From positions 1 to 14,159 of the forward strand of contig JAHIKV010000108.1 of the NCBI GenBank assembly GCA_018897395.1: a DNA stretch of 14,159 bases, in the 5' to 3' direction. This DNA is from Planctomycetota bacterium. GTDB taxonomy: Bacteria; Planctomycetota; Planctomycetia; Pirellulales; Thermoguttaceae. The notes beneath the pieces were generated by a model that was not told the DNA's origin, searched no databases, and worked only from the letters and a program-made list of their open reading frames with translations. Shown in pieces: positions 7,970-14,159 of the stretch. Position numbers and translations under genes: made by a program. The number at the start of each line of letters is the position of its first letter. The first letter of the stretch is position 1.

Positions 7970-8155
7970 CGATTGATGCGAATTTCCGTCTGTGTAAAGC
8001 CGCGACCACTGGTTTGCAGCTTTTCTGTGGTTGTCATCAAGAAATGGAGTGAATTCGGGGAGTCCAAGTGCCGATGAAGTAGATTGGGTAAACCTTGTCG
8101 ATTGCGCGGAGTGTGCCGCGCGAGCCGGCCGTCAGACCCAAACCTGCTTCGCCAA

Positions 8156-9352
8156 ATGACTAAGGCAGATTCTTCCCAAAAGTCTGAGACCAAAGGGTTG
8201 CGTCAAGCCCCACCCACACAGGGCTGGACATTGACGTCAACAACCCGGGTCGACGCCCCACACGAGATGGCCGCTTCGGTTTCGGACCCCACGCCTGAAG
8301 GACGCGCGGCGACCGAGGCGCCGCCTCCCGACGATACGCCCGGGGAACAACTCCGCCTCCAAGCCCTCCAATTGGCAACGCATCTCCGCGGTCGGCAAAA
8401 GGAGTTGGACGCCCGCGAAGCCGAACTGAACTCACGCATCGCGCGTTGTGAGTCCGATGCCAGAACCGCTCGACTCTGGCTCGAACAACGTCGGGCCGAT
8501 CTGGCCGCCGCGGACGCGGCGCTGGCCGGGCAAGGTCAAGAGTTGACCGCGCGGGCCGCGGCGCTGGACGATCGGGAAGAGGAGTCGGCCCGGCGGCAGC
8601 GGATTATGTCCGAGCAAGAGCAGGCGCTGTTGCAGCGGCAGCAGGAGCTATCCCTTCGAGAGCAAGAATTCGAGGAGCGATTGGAGCGGTTGGCCGTCGC
8701 GGAGTCTGCGCGGGAAACGAATGAGCAAGCGGCGGCCGAACGTTGCGCCGACGTGCAGCGGCAAGTTGCCGCCGGCGAGCGGTTGGCCGCCGAGCACCGA
8801 CGCGCGACGGCCGACCTGGAACGGAAGCGCCAAACGGTGCAGCGGCGCGCCGAACACGTGGACAAATGCCGGACCTCCTTGAAACAACTCCGCGATGAAT
8901 TGGGACGCATGCACCGCGAGACGTTGGAAATCCGCCTGGCGACCGAGGAGCTTTGGGTGCAGCTTTCCGGCGCCGCGCCGCCGGCGGCGCTGACGCGCTC
9001 GCTCGGCCGCATCCGCACCAGGCTGGCCGAGCAGTACGCCCAAGCCAACGCCGAATTGGCCGAGCAGAAAAAGGAACTGGAAACGATCCGCGGCCGACTC
9101 GACTCGCAGCTCAACAAACTGATCGAGCACAAGCGGCAACTCGAGCGATGGGCCGCCGGTCGTCAACAAGATTGCGAGACGCAGGCGTCGCGGTTGGTCG
9201 CCCGCGAAGAACAACTTCAACGCGAAGAGGACTATCTCCGCGAACAAGCGGAACACTGGCGGGCGGAGCGGTTAAGATTCCAGCAAGAACTGCGGCAGTG
9301 GAAAGCGAACCGTTCCACGCGCCGGCGCGGAAACGCTGCTCCAGCATGCTAA
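8156..9352 (+). CDS. Long cytoplasmic coiled-coil protein
   Basis: 398 residues from ATG 8156. The frame is open further upstream to a TTG at 8084, and ATG 8267 (MAASVSDPTPEG) is another possible start; none has a clear ribosome binding site. Residues 1-62 are low-complexity and Pro/Thr/Ser-rich. From about 64 to 385 the chain is almost continuous coiled coil, rich in Glu, Gln, Arg and Leu (for example RQKELDAREAELNSRIARCE and EQALLQRQQELSLREQEFEE). A single break at about 271-280 (SGAAPPAALT) would divide it into two rods. It ends with a basic tail (ANRSTRRRGNAAPAC). There is no signal peptide or membrane span. Such a protein could be structural or a scaffold; no enzymatic motif is visible. 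The stop codon TAA (9350-9352) touches the terminal repeat of MITE-like copy 2, so the original C-terminus may have been altered. Confidence 0.8.
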   Translation: MTKADSSQKSETKGLRQAPPTQGWTLTSTTRVDAPHEMAASVSDPTPEGRAATEAPPPDDTPGEQLRLQALQLATHLRGRQKELDAREAELNSRIARCESDARTARLWLEQRRADLAAADAALAGQGQELTARAAALDDREEESARRQRIMSEQEQALLQRQQELSLREQEFEERLERLAVAESARETNEQAAAERCADVQRQVAAGERLAAEHRRATADLERKRQTVQRRAEHVDKCRTSLKQLRDELGRMHRETLEIRLATEELWVQLSGAAPPAALTRSLGRIRTRLAEQYAQANAELAEQKKELETIRGRLDSQLNKLIEHKRQLERWAAGRQQDCETQASRLVAREEQLQREEDYLREQAEHWRAERLRFQQELRQWKANRSTRRRGNAAPAC

Positions 9353-9484
9353 GAACGTGTTTTGAAATTGAAATATCCGTATTTAGCCCCGGGTGAATAC
9401 ACCCGGGGCAAGCGGTTTTTCACGGTCAATCCGGCCCGCCGTGTATTCACGGCGGGCTAAATGAATGATTTTAAAACACGTTCT
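9352..9484 (-). mobile_element. MITE-like element, copy 2 (inverted)
   Basis: 133 bp, the reverse complement of the element at 7062-7195 with three substitutions and one missing A. Both 12-bp terminal repeats are intact. Both hairpins are perfect here (stems 9386-9395/9400-9409 and 9434-9443/9448-9457). If the ends are drawn one base in, TAA flanks both sides (9350-9352 and 9483-9486 region), which could be a 3-bp target duplication; copy 1 does not show a clean one. It lies between the convergent coiled-coil and Gly/Met-rich protein genes. Confidence 0.85.
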
Positions 9485-9515
9485 AAGTGCGTTTGGCAAT
9501 GCCGCGATACAAAAC

Positions 9516-9543
9516 AAGCCCACGGGTTGCAACCCGTGGGCTT
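9516..9543. terminator. 28-bp perfect palindrome, likely bidirectional terminator
   Basis: The arms AAGCCCACGGGTT (9516-9528) and AACCCGTGGGCTT (9531-9543) are exact reverse complements around GC. The stem is GC-rich and followed by TTTGTAATT on the plus strand and by GTTTTGT on the minus strand, so it can work in both directions. It sits between two convergent genes, where a shared terminator is expected. The U-tracts are short, so a repeat without terminator function is possible. Confidence 0.6.
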
Positions 9544-9580
9544 TGTAATTGTCCGCCGCGATTCACTCGCTCGTAATCCG

Positions 9581-10390
9581 TTACTTCTGGCTGGAATACT
9601 CTCCGTCTCCGGTCTCCTGTTGCCGTCGTTTGGCGGTCTTGACGGCCGCAGACGCAAGCTGCATCCCGATCTGGATTTCGTTCCGGCTAAAGTAGGGTTG
9701 GCTCATGCCGTTTGCATGTCGGAGCCGTTTCGCGGCCAGTTCCCGCCAACTCATGTCGTTGTTCAGGTGCCAGGCCGCGGCTTGGGACGCGCGCTGGTCG
9801 AGTTGGCCGCTGCCGAGCATCTCGCACAACTCGCGGACGCCGGGCTTGGTGGTGAAGCTCTCCAGCGGCTTGATCTCATAGGGGACCGCGGCGCGAGGTT
9901 CTTGCTTGCCGTATTCGAGGCAGACGGTGGGGAGCTTCAATTGCCCGATCTTTTCGGGCGGGACGCTGAACATTCCCATGCCGCCGCCCATGCCGCCCAT
10001 GCCACCCATGCCGCCGCCCATGCCTTGGTTGCCTTGATTGCCACCGGTTCCGCGGGTGCCGCGAGTGCCGCGTCCGCCGTCCATCCCGCCAAGCTGGGCC
10101 AACACGGGCACGCCCGCGAACGCCTTCGGCAACTTCACGTTCAACGGCTTGTCCGTCTTGTTCTCGATTAACACCCGACACTGCGTTGAATCCTTGGGAA
10201 TCAACTTCACGGCAATATCCCCCTTCTCGATGGCCGCAAACATCTCAACGGTTTGTGCCTGGGGATCGTACTTGCTTTTCGTTATGAACCTTTTGCGTCC
10301 TTCGGCCGCCAGTGCCGCCGAGGCAAGCAACAGCCCAACGACGACCAAACCCAAACACTGAAATCTCCAATTCCGCAGGCCAGTACACAT
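9581..10390 (-). CDS. Secreted protein with a Gly/Met-rich repeat
   Basis: 269 residues. ATG 10390 is preferred over in-frame starts up to 10474: GGAGG lies 9 nt upstream and a signal peptide starts right after it (hydrophobic CLGLVVVGLLLASAALA, likely cut after residue 28). Residues 32-100 look like a small beta domain (VEMFAAIEKGDIAVKLIPKD, VLIENKTDKPLNVKLPKAF), as in proteins that bind or decorate surfaces. Residues 101-140 are a low-complexity Gly-rich block with GT-R and then GM/GGM repeats. The remainder (141-269) contains VCLEYGKQEPRAAVPYEIKP and a mostly helical tail (LDQRASQAAAWHLNNDMSW). There is no catalytic motif that I recognise. The protein is probably periplasmic or cell-surface, of a planctomycete family without known function. 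Confidence 0.8.
   Translation of the reverse strand: MCTGLRNWRFQCLGLVVVGLLLASAALAAEGRKRFITKSKYDPQAQTVEMFAAIEKGDIAVKLIPKDSTQCRVLIENKTDKPLNVKLPKAFAGVPVLAQLGGMDGGRGTRGTRGTGGNQGNQGMGGGMGGMGGMGGGMGMFSVPPEKIGQLKLPTVCLEYGKQEPRAAVPYEIKPLESFTTKPGVRELCEMLGSGQLDQRASQAAAWHLNNDMSWRELAAKRLRHANGMSQPYFSRNEIQIGMQLASAAVKTAKRRQQETGDGEYSSQK
9971..10090 (-). repeat. Coding tandem repeat (Gly/Met-rich)
   Basis: Within the secreted-protein gene. Read on the coding strand, GGC/GGT and ATG triplets repeat as GGCATG and GGCGGC units over 9971-10024, preceded by GGT-ACC/CGC units that encode RGT repeats. Such low-complexity DNA can change length by slippage without frameshift, because the units are multiples of three. 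Confidence 0.75.
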
Positions 10391-10850
10391 GATCCATATC
10401 CTCCGCGCTTGTATGTCTATACGGTGAACGGCCGGAAGTGTAACTATCTTCTCCACCCGAGAAGAATGTTTCACTTCTTTCCGTGCAACGTATAACAGAC
10501 CCTTACAATCTTCCTTATACCAAGCGATCCATGCCTTCCACTTCTATACAGGATAATCAGTAGAGCACAAAAAGCCAAGCAGAAAATGCGGATTATGAGG
10601 AATGGCGGCCGACAAAACACCCCGCCAGAGGGAGGCAGGCCGGTCCTTGGATTTTCCTTTCGGCGGCTTGGCAGCCGGGCAGACTCCTATATCGTTGGGG
10701 GCAACAGTAGTACTGTCTCCCCGGGGGTGGCAGTTCCACAGCCACCCCAACATGGCAGCCCGAGATGATCCTGCTCTGATACTATTCGGATTGATAAACC
10801 GAGAACTGCCCCCTTAATCCGCTTCAGAAGGCGAGTACAATAGGGGTTAT
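10391..10850. other. Divergent intergenic region with small palindromes
   Basis: 460 bp between the secreted Gly/Met protein (minus) and rsfS (plus). It holds a hairpin CTTCTC-5 nt-GAGAAG at 10448-10464, a 13-bp palindrome ACAGTA-G-TACTGT at 10704-10716, and a hairpin GGGGTGGC-9 nt-GCCACCCC at 10724-10748. No protein-like frame with a ribosome binding site is visible. The last two palindromes lie side by side and could be one repeat unit. Confidence 0.5.
10814..10841 (+). promoter_or_regulatory. Possible rsfS promoter
   Basis: TACAAT (10836-10841) is a good -10 box; 16 bp upstream TTAATC (10814-10819) is a weak -35. Transcription would start near 10848, only a few bases before ATG 10851. If this promoter is used, the GTG at 10890 with AAGG upstream is a likelier translation start for rsfS. 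Confidence 0.4.
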
Positions 10851-11288
10851 ATGATAAAGTCGCCATTGGGTGATTCCGCAAGGTCTACCGTGAATGAAAG
10901 TCCAGTCCGCTTCGAGTCGGGTCTGCGGCGAGCCCTGTTGGCCGCCCAAACCGCCGAAGACAACCGCGGCATCGACATCGTCGTGCTCGACACCCGCGAA
11001 TTGACCCCGATGTTCGACTACTTCGTGATCGCCACCGGCACGAGCCGGCGGCAAATCCACGCCATGAGCGAGGAGATCGACCACGCCTTGGAAGACCGGA
11101 TGGGCGACCGGCGGCTGGGTATCGAGGGATACGAGGAAAGCCGCTGGATACTGTTGGACTACGGCGACGTGGTGGTCCATCTATTCGAGCCTGAAACCCG
11201 CGACTACTACGCCCTGGAAGACCTCTGGGGCCACGCCAAGCGCGTGCCGCGATCCACGGAAAAGGGGGATGCAGGGAGCGGCCCTTAG
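10851..11288 (+). CDS. rsfS: Ribosomal silencing factor RsfS (Iojap family)
   Basis: 145 residues from ATG 10851. RsfS binds ribosomal protein uL14 on the large subunit and blocks subunit joining, lowering translation when nutrients are short. The family signature is clear: DIVVLDTRELTPMFDYFVIA (residues 42-61), GTSRRQIHAMSEEI, and WILLDYGDVVVHLFEPETRD followed by YYALEDLWG. The usual length is about 105-130 residues, and the first 20 residues here look non-conserved. A GTG at 10890, 6 nt after AAGG, would give a 132-residue protein and may be the true start. The C-terminal STEKGDAGSGP is a short extension. The gene stands alone: there are 460 bp before it and nearly 600 bp after it. Confidence 0.95.
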   Translation: MIKSPLGDSARSTVNESPVRFESGLRRALLAAQTAEDNRGIDIVVLDTRELTPMFDYFVIATGTSRRQIHAMSEEIDHALEDRMGDRRLGIEGYEESRWILLDYGDVVVHLFEPETRDYYALEDLWGHAKRVPRSTEKGDAGSGP

Positions 11289-11743
11289 CCCAAATGCCGT
11301 CGAATTAAGCGACGCTGGCATCCCCACTCGTCCCCCATGCTTTGCGTGGGAACAAGATGCTAAATGGACCAGACCCGGGTGAATCGGGCGGACTCGCCCG
11401 GGTCTGAATTTCCTGCCGCTACTGATGCTTGGGTTCCTCGACATCGACGCAAGGTTGCTTTATCCGTGGCGCCGTCAAATCTCAAACGCAAAGGCCGGAA
11501 CAACACTTGCCGGCAAGCACTTGCGGCAACGGTTTCCGCAAACCATTTGTCTCCAACGTATTGAATATTGAATACTGTGCCGGCACTGCCGGCAGTTGGG
11601 TTTTTCGTGGTAAATGCTTGGCCATTTTTTGCATTTCAAATTTGACGGTGCCGATGCCCCTAATTTTGTGTGTCTACTTGTTTTTTCCTTTACACTGCCT
11701 CAATTGCAGTCAATAAAACTTTCCATTTGATGGCAATTTGGGC
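11289..11743. other. Intergenic region, AT-rich in its second half
   Basis: 455 bp between rsfS and the promoter of the next gene. The first part holds small GC-rich palindromes, including CTTGCCGGCAAG at 11506-11517 and GTGCCGGCAC near 11578-11587. The second half, about 11590-11740, is clearly richer in A and T than anything else in the window, with runs of T. I see no coding frame with a ribosome binding site. Confidence 0.5.
11370..11406. terminator. GC-rich hairpin downstream of rsfS
   Basis: CAGACCCGGG (11370-11379) pairs with CCCGGGTCTG (11397-11406). A competing inner hairpin CGGGCG-GACT-CGCCCG (11385-11400) overlaps the right arm. It lies 82 bp after the rsfS stop and is followed by AATTTCCTG, a poor U-tract. 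It may terminate rsfS transcription or may be a dispersed repeat. Confidence 0.4.
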
Positions 11744-11772
11744 ATGACCTCGCGGAAGATTGCGGATATAAT
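11744..11772 (+). promoter_or_regulatory. Promoter of the NMO-like Cys-rich protein gene
   Basis: A perfect TATAAT (11767-11772) lies 17 bp after ATGACC (11744-11749), which matches four of six -35 positions. Transcription would start near 11779 with a leader of about 100 nt. This supports translation start 11882, because the in-frame TTG at 11738 would lie upstream of the transcript. Confidence 0.55.
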
Positions 11773-11881
11773 GCCCTGTTTGGCCTTGCCTACGGCTCCC
11801 TGCGACTTTGCTCGATTCGCGCGGCGCTTGCTTTCAGGGCCTTGCCTTACAGCCGCGGATTGCAACGGAAGTGGACAACTT

Positions 11882-13726
11882 ATGGCCTACGCCGACGGGC
11901 AAAGTCCTCACACCTTTCACATTCCCGTGATGGGCACCGGTTTCATGATCGACGCCCCTTTGCGGGTCGCGAAATACGGCATCTCGTCGGCCATCTCGCT
12001 GGTCGACGACGTGTTGATCGAGCAGATGCGGCGGTTCCATTGCGAGCGGGAAGGCGAGCCGTACGAGAAAATCCCCGCCAGCGACGTGGACGCCCGCGCA
12101 CGACGCATCACGGCGTATCTAAACCTGCTGGACCGGCTGGTCGGCCGTCAGGTGGTGCGGTTGCAAGCCGCGCCGTTCGAGGCCGGTAGCGAGGTGACGC
12201 GATATTTCGAGATGTTGCCCGACGGGCCGCTCGCGCGGACCTACCGCGAGATGCAGGCGACCGCCGATCCCCGGCAGTGCGTCGAGCTCCAGAATCAACT
12301 TCGCCGGATGGCGGTGCCCGGCAGTATCAACGTGAACATCATGTCGAAGGGGGACCGCGATCTGTACCGCGACGGCGAAAAGCTGCCGGCGAAATACAGC
12401 GACGCCTCGGCCGCCCTGCGCGGTTTTGCCAACAGTACGCTTAGCTCGTCGATCATCTTTTCGGCCGGCATCAGCCCCCGCCTCTACGGCTACGTGGCGG
12501 AGTTCGACGATTTCTTTCCCAACGAGCGCGGCGAGCTGAAAAAGAAGATCGTGCTGAAGGTGAGCGACTACCACTCGGCCGCGGTCCAGGGCAAGTTTTT
12601 CGCCAAGCACGGGCTGTGGGTGTCGGAGTACCGCATCGAGTCGGGGCTGAACTGCGGCGGTCACACCTTCGCCACCAAGGGCCTGCTGCTGGGACCGATC
12701 CTGGAGGAGTTCCAGCGGAAGAAGCGGGAACTCGTCGAGCAGCTTCACGCGGCGTACGTCAAGGCGCTGAAGCGGCGCGGATACGCCGTGGATCAGTCGC
12801 CCCGCGAAGTCCGCGTCACGGTGCAGGGCGGCATCGGCGACGCGGTCGAGGACGCCTTGCTGAGGGAGCATTACGGCGCGGACGGCACCGGTTGGGCTAC
12901 GCCGTTTCTGTTGGTGCCCGAAGTATCGAACGTCGACGACGAACATCTGCGGAAATTGGCCGCCGCGACCGGCGAGGATGTTTTCCTGAGCGACAGTTCA
13001 CCGTTCGGAATACCGTTTTGGAACCTCCGCAACTCCGCCAGCGAAGAGGCCCGGCGGCGGCGGATCGGCGAGGGGCGACCGGGTAGCCCGTGTAGCAAGG
13101 GATTCGTCCAACTGTTCAACGTGGAGTTCACCCCGCTGCCGATTTGCACGGCCTCGCGCGAGTATCAGCGGCTGAAGCTCGAACAGCTGGAGCGGGACGA
13201 TCTGACCGACCGGCAGCGCGAGGCCGCGCGGCGGTCGGTGTTGGCCAAGTCGTGCATCTGCCACGACCTGGCGGGCGTGGCTACGTTGAAAAACGGCATC
13301 GACCGGAAGGCGACTCCCGCCGTCTGCTGCGGGCCGAACATCGTGAACTTCTCGAAGGTCGCCACGCTGGAGGAGATGGTCGGCCACATCTACGGCCGCG
13401 TCTCGCTGGTGACCAATCCGGCCCGCCCGCAAATGTTCATCCGGGAACTCGCCATCTACATCGACTACCTGCTCGATGAGCTGGAGAAACGGCGGCTCGG
13501 GTTTCCTTCGCACTCGATCGAGTATTTTCAGGAGTTCCGGAAAAACCTGCGCGACGGCATCGACCATTATCGGCGGCTGGCCGATCGGTTCGAGGCGGAA
13601 GAGCGAGCGCGGTTCCTCGACGAACTGGAACGACTCCGCGAAATGCTCGACGCGGTCCCGCTGAACGAGGATCATGTGGACGCCGCCGTCCGGCCGGTGC
13701 AGGCGGAAGTGCCCGTCTCGCGGTAG
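11882..13726 (+). CDS. Divergent nitronate monooxygenase/FabK-like flavin TIM barrel with Cys-rich C-terminal part
   Basis: 614 residues from ATG 11882, chosen because GTGGA lies 6 nt upstream, a promoter lies at 11744-11772, and conserved-looking sequence starts here. The N-terminal FHIPVMGTGFMIDAPLRVAK resembles the first strand and loop of nitronate monooxygenase/FabK barrels. Residues 146-154 (PGSINVNIM) match the early N-containing strand, GLNCGGH (255-261) stands where the family has its GGH motif, VQGGIGD (314-320) where it has the phosphate-binding GGI, and GADGTGWATPFLLVPE (332-347) where it has the GA-GVQ-GT-F strand. These would bind FMN. Residues about 400-490 carry cysteines in short motifs: GSPC404SKG, PIC422TAS, SC458IC460HD, AVC482C483GP, which could bind a metal or Fe-S cluster. 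The last 110 residues are helical. There is no signal peptide. I know similar hypothetical proteins in Bacteroidetes and planctomycetes. A flavin oxidoreductase role is inferred; the substrate is unknown. Confidence 0.75.
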   Translation: MAYADGQSPHTFHIPVMGTGFMIDAPLRVAKYGISSAISLVDDVLIEQMRRFHCEREGEPYEKIPASDVDARARRITAYLNLLDRLVGRQVVRLQAAPFEAGSEVTRYFEMLPDGPLARTYREMQATADPRQCVELQNQLRRMAVPGSINVNIMSKGDRDLYRDGEKLPAKYSDASAALRGFANSTLSSSIIFSAGISPRLYGYVAEFDDFFPNERGELKKKIVLKVSDYHSAAVQGKFFAKHGLWVSEYRIESGLNCGGHTFATKGLLLGPILEEFQRKKRELVEQLHAAYVKALKRRGYAVDQSPREVRVTVQGGIGDAVEDALLREHYGADGTGWATPFLLVPEVSNVDDEHLRKLAAATGEDVFLSDSSPFGIPFWNLRNSASEEARRRRIGEGRPGSPCSKGFVQLFNVEFTPLPICTASREYQRLKLEQLERDDLTDRQREAARRSVLAKSCICHDLAGVATLKNGIDRKATPAVCCGPNIVNFSKVATLEEMVGHIYGRVSLVTNPARPQMFIRELAIYIDYLLDELEKRRLGFPSHSIEYFQEFRKNLRDGIDHYRRLADRFEAEERARFLDELERLREMLDAVPLNEDHVDAAVRPVQAEVPVSR

Positions 13727-13825
13727 CGCAGCCCCGCAAATTGACGGATGATGTCGGTGTGCCGTTCGACTTCCCGCAGCAATAGCCCACCGAGCGGCTG
13801 TCGTTGAAGTGGCTGCCCAGCGGGC
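13727..13825 (-). pseudogene. Possible scrap of an IS1380-type transposase N-terminus
   Basis: On the minus strand, about 13731-13793 reads GGLLLREVERHTDIIRQFAG, which resembles the N-terminal segment of IS1380-family transposases (typically SDGGLLLLREVD followed by a helix and RFA). Just upstream, in another frame, HFNDSR appears, again as expected at the family's start, so a frame-changing deletion of a few bases would lie between the two. The rest of a transposase is absent on both sides: one side runs into the end of the NMO-like gene, the other into acetyltransferase sequence. The match is short and from memory, so it is tentative. Confidence 0.35.
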
Positions 13826-14159
13826 GGCGGCGGAGTTGTTGGCCCGCTGTTGCGGCGAAGCCATCGAACACGGCCGGCATTGCGTCCTGCTCCACGCGCC
13901 GCCGTCGAGTCCGTTGCTCCGGGTCTTTGACGATGCGGATGGCATTGGTCATCCGGGGACGTCCGAACACGGCGAGACATACATGATGCGGTTGCTCAAC
14001 CCATTGGGGTTGTTGCGACGGTTGCGCGGCGAGTTCGACCGCCGCGCCGTCGGGGCCTGCCTGCCGCGCCCCCTCGATCTAGGGCTGCTGGTCGAAGGCC
14101 GGAAATACCAGTTGGAACTTGGCCGCGAGGGCGTCCACGCCTCTTCCAGGCGGATTGGC
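13809..14159 (+). CDS. C-terminal part of a GNAT/SCP2-type N-acetyltransferase, N-terminus missing
   Basis: The frame is open from 13752 to the window edge. The first possible start is GTG 13809, without a ribosome binding site; the next is the ATG pair in ETYMMRLLNP. The segment AAAELLARCCGEAIEHGRHC then VLLHAPPSSPLLRVFDDADG looks like the last helix and strand of a second GNAT domain. MMRLLNPLGLLRRLRGEF then RPLDLGLLVEGRKYQLELGR looks like the C-terminal SCP2-like domain that follows in Eis-like acetyltransferases. The acetyl-CoA-binding first GNAT domain, which should occupy about 250 residues before this, is absent: the upstream sequence belongs to another gene and a possible transposase scrap. 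The gene is therefore probably a 5'-truncated remnant rather than an active enzyme. The 3' end lies outside the window. Confidence 0.55.
   Translation, partial: MAAQRAAAELLARCCGEAIEHGRHCVLLHAPPSSPLLRVFDDADGIGHPGTSEHGETYMMRLLNPLGLLRRLRGEFDRRAVGACLPRPLDLGLLVEGRKYQLELGREGVHASSRRIG

Noticed and set aside
7062..9484. CRISPR-like repeats
   Set aside because: Only two copies, far apart and inverted, with terminal repeats; they fit mobile elements, not an array.
10544..10753. 69-residue minus-strand frame in the rsfS upstream region
   Set aside because: It runs through the palindromes at 10704-10748 and has no protein-like features.
11738..11740. TTG as the start of the NMO-like gene
   Set aside because: A promoter lies downstream of it and conserved sequence begins only at ATG 11882.

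Overview
The window looks like part of a Planctomycetota chromosome, probably Pirellulales-like. It is GC-rich. It carries a Ser/Thr kinase with the N-terminal extension common in planctomycete kinases, several secreted or coiled-coil proteins of types familiar from that phylum, widely spaced genes with short palindromic repeats between them, and few operons. This placement is by resemblance only; there is no rRNA or other marker in the window.

Layout. 1-2996, minus strand: the start of a small single-pass membrane protein (partial) downstream of a 904-residue secreted protein with carbohydrate-binding-like ends around a TIM-barrel-like middle. 3297-5223, plus strand: a 92-residue helical protein and a Ser/Thr protein kinase fused to a degenerate response-regulator receiver domain. 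5243-5374: a 132-bp imperfect inverted repeat between convergent genes. 5397-7007, minus: a secreted clan CD (gingipain/caspase-like) cysteine peptidase candidate. 7062-7195 and 9352-9484: two nearly identical 133-134 bp MITE-like elements in opposite orientation. They bracket thioredoxin (trxA, with a clear sigma-70 type promoter) and a long cytoplasmic coiled-coil protein. 9581-10390, minus: a secreted protein with a Gly/Met-rich tandem repeat. 10851-11288, plus: the ribosomal silencing factor rsfS. 11882-13726, plus: a 614-residue protein that I read as a divergent nitronate monooxygenase/FabK-type flavin TIM barrel with a cysteine-rich C-terminal part. From 13727 to the end: a scrambled junction with a possible IS1380-type transposase scrap (minus) and the C-terminal part of a GNAT/SCP2-type acetyltransferase (plus) that lacks its catalytic N-terminal domain.

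The genes do not form one pathway. Core functions (trxA, rsfS) are mixed with lineage-specific signalling and envelope proteins. The points most worth a second look are the NMO-like Cys-rich protein, the C25-like peptidase, the kinase-pseudoreceiver fusion, the inverted MITE pair that could let the trxA segment flip, and the broken acetyltransferase at the right end. I see no tRNA, rRNA or CRISPR array.
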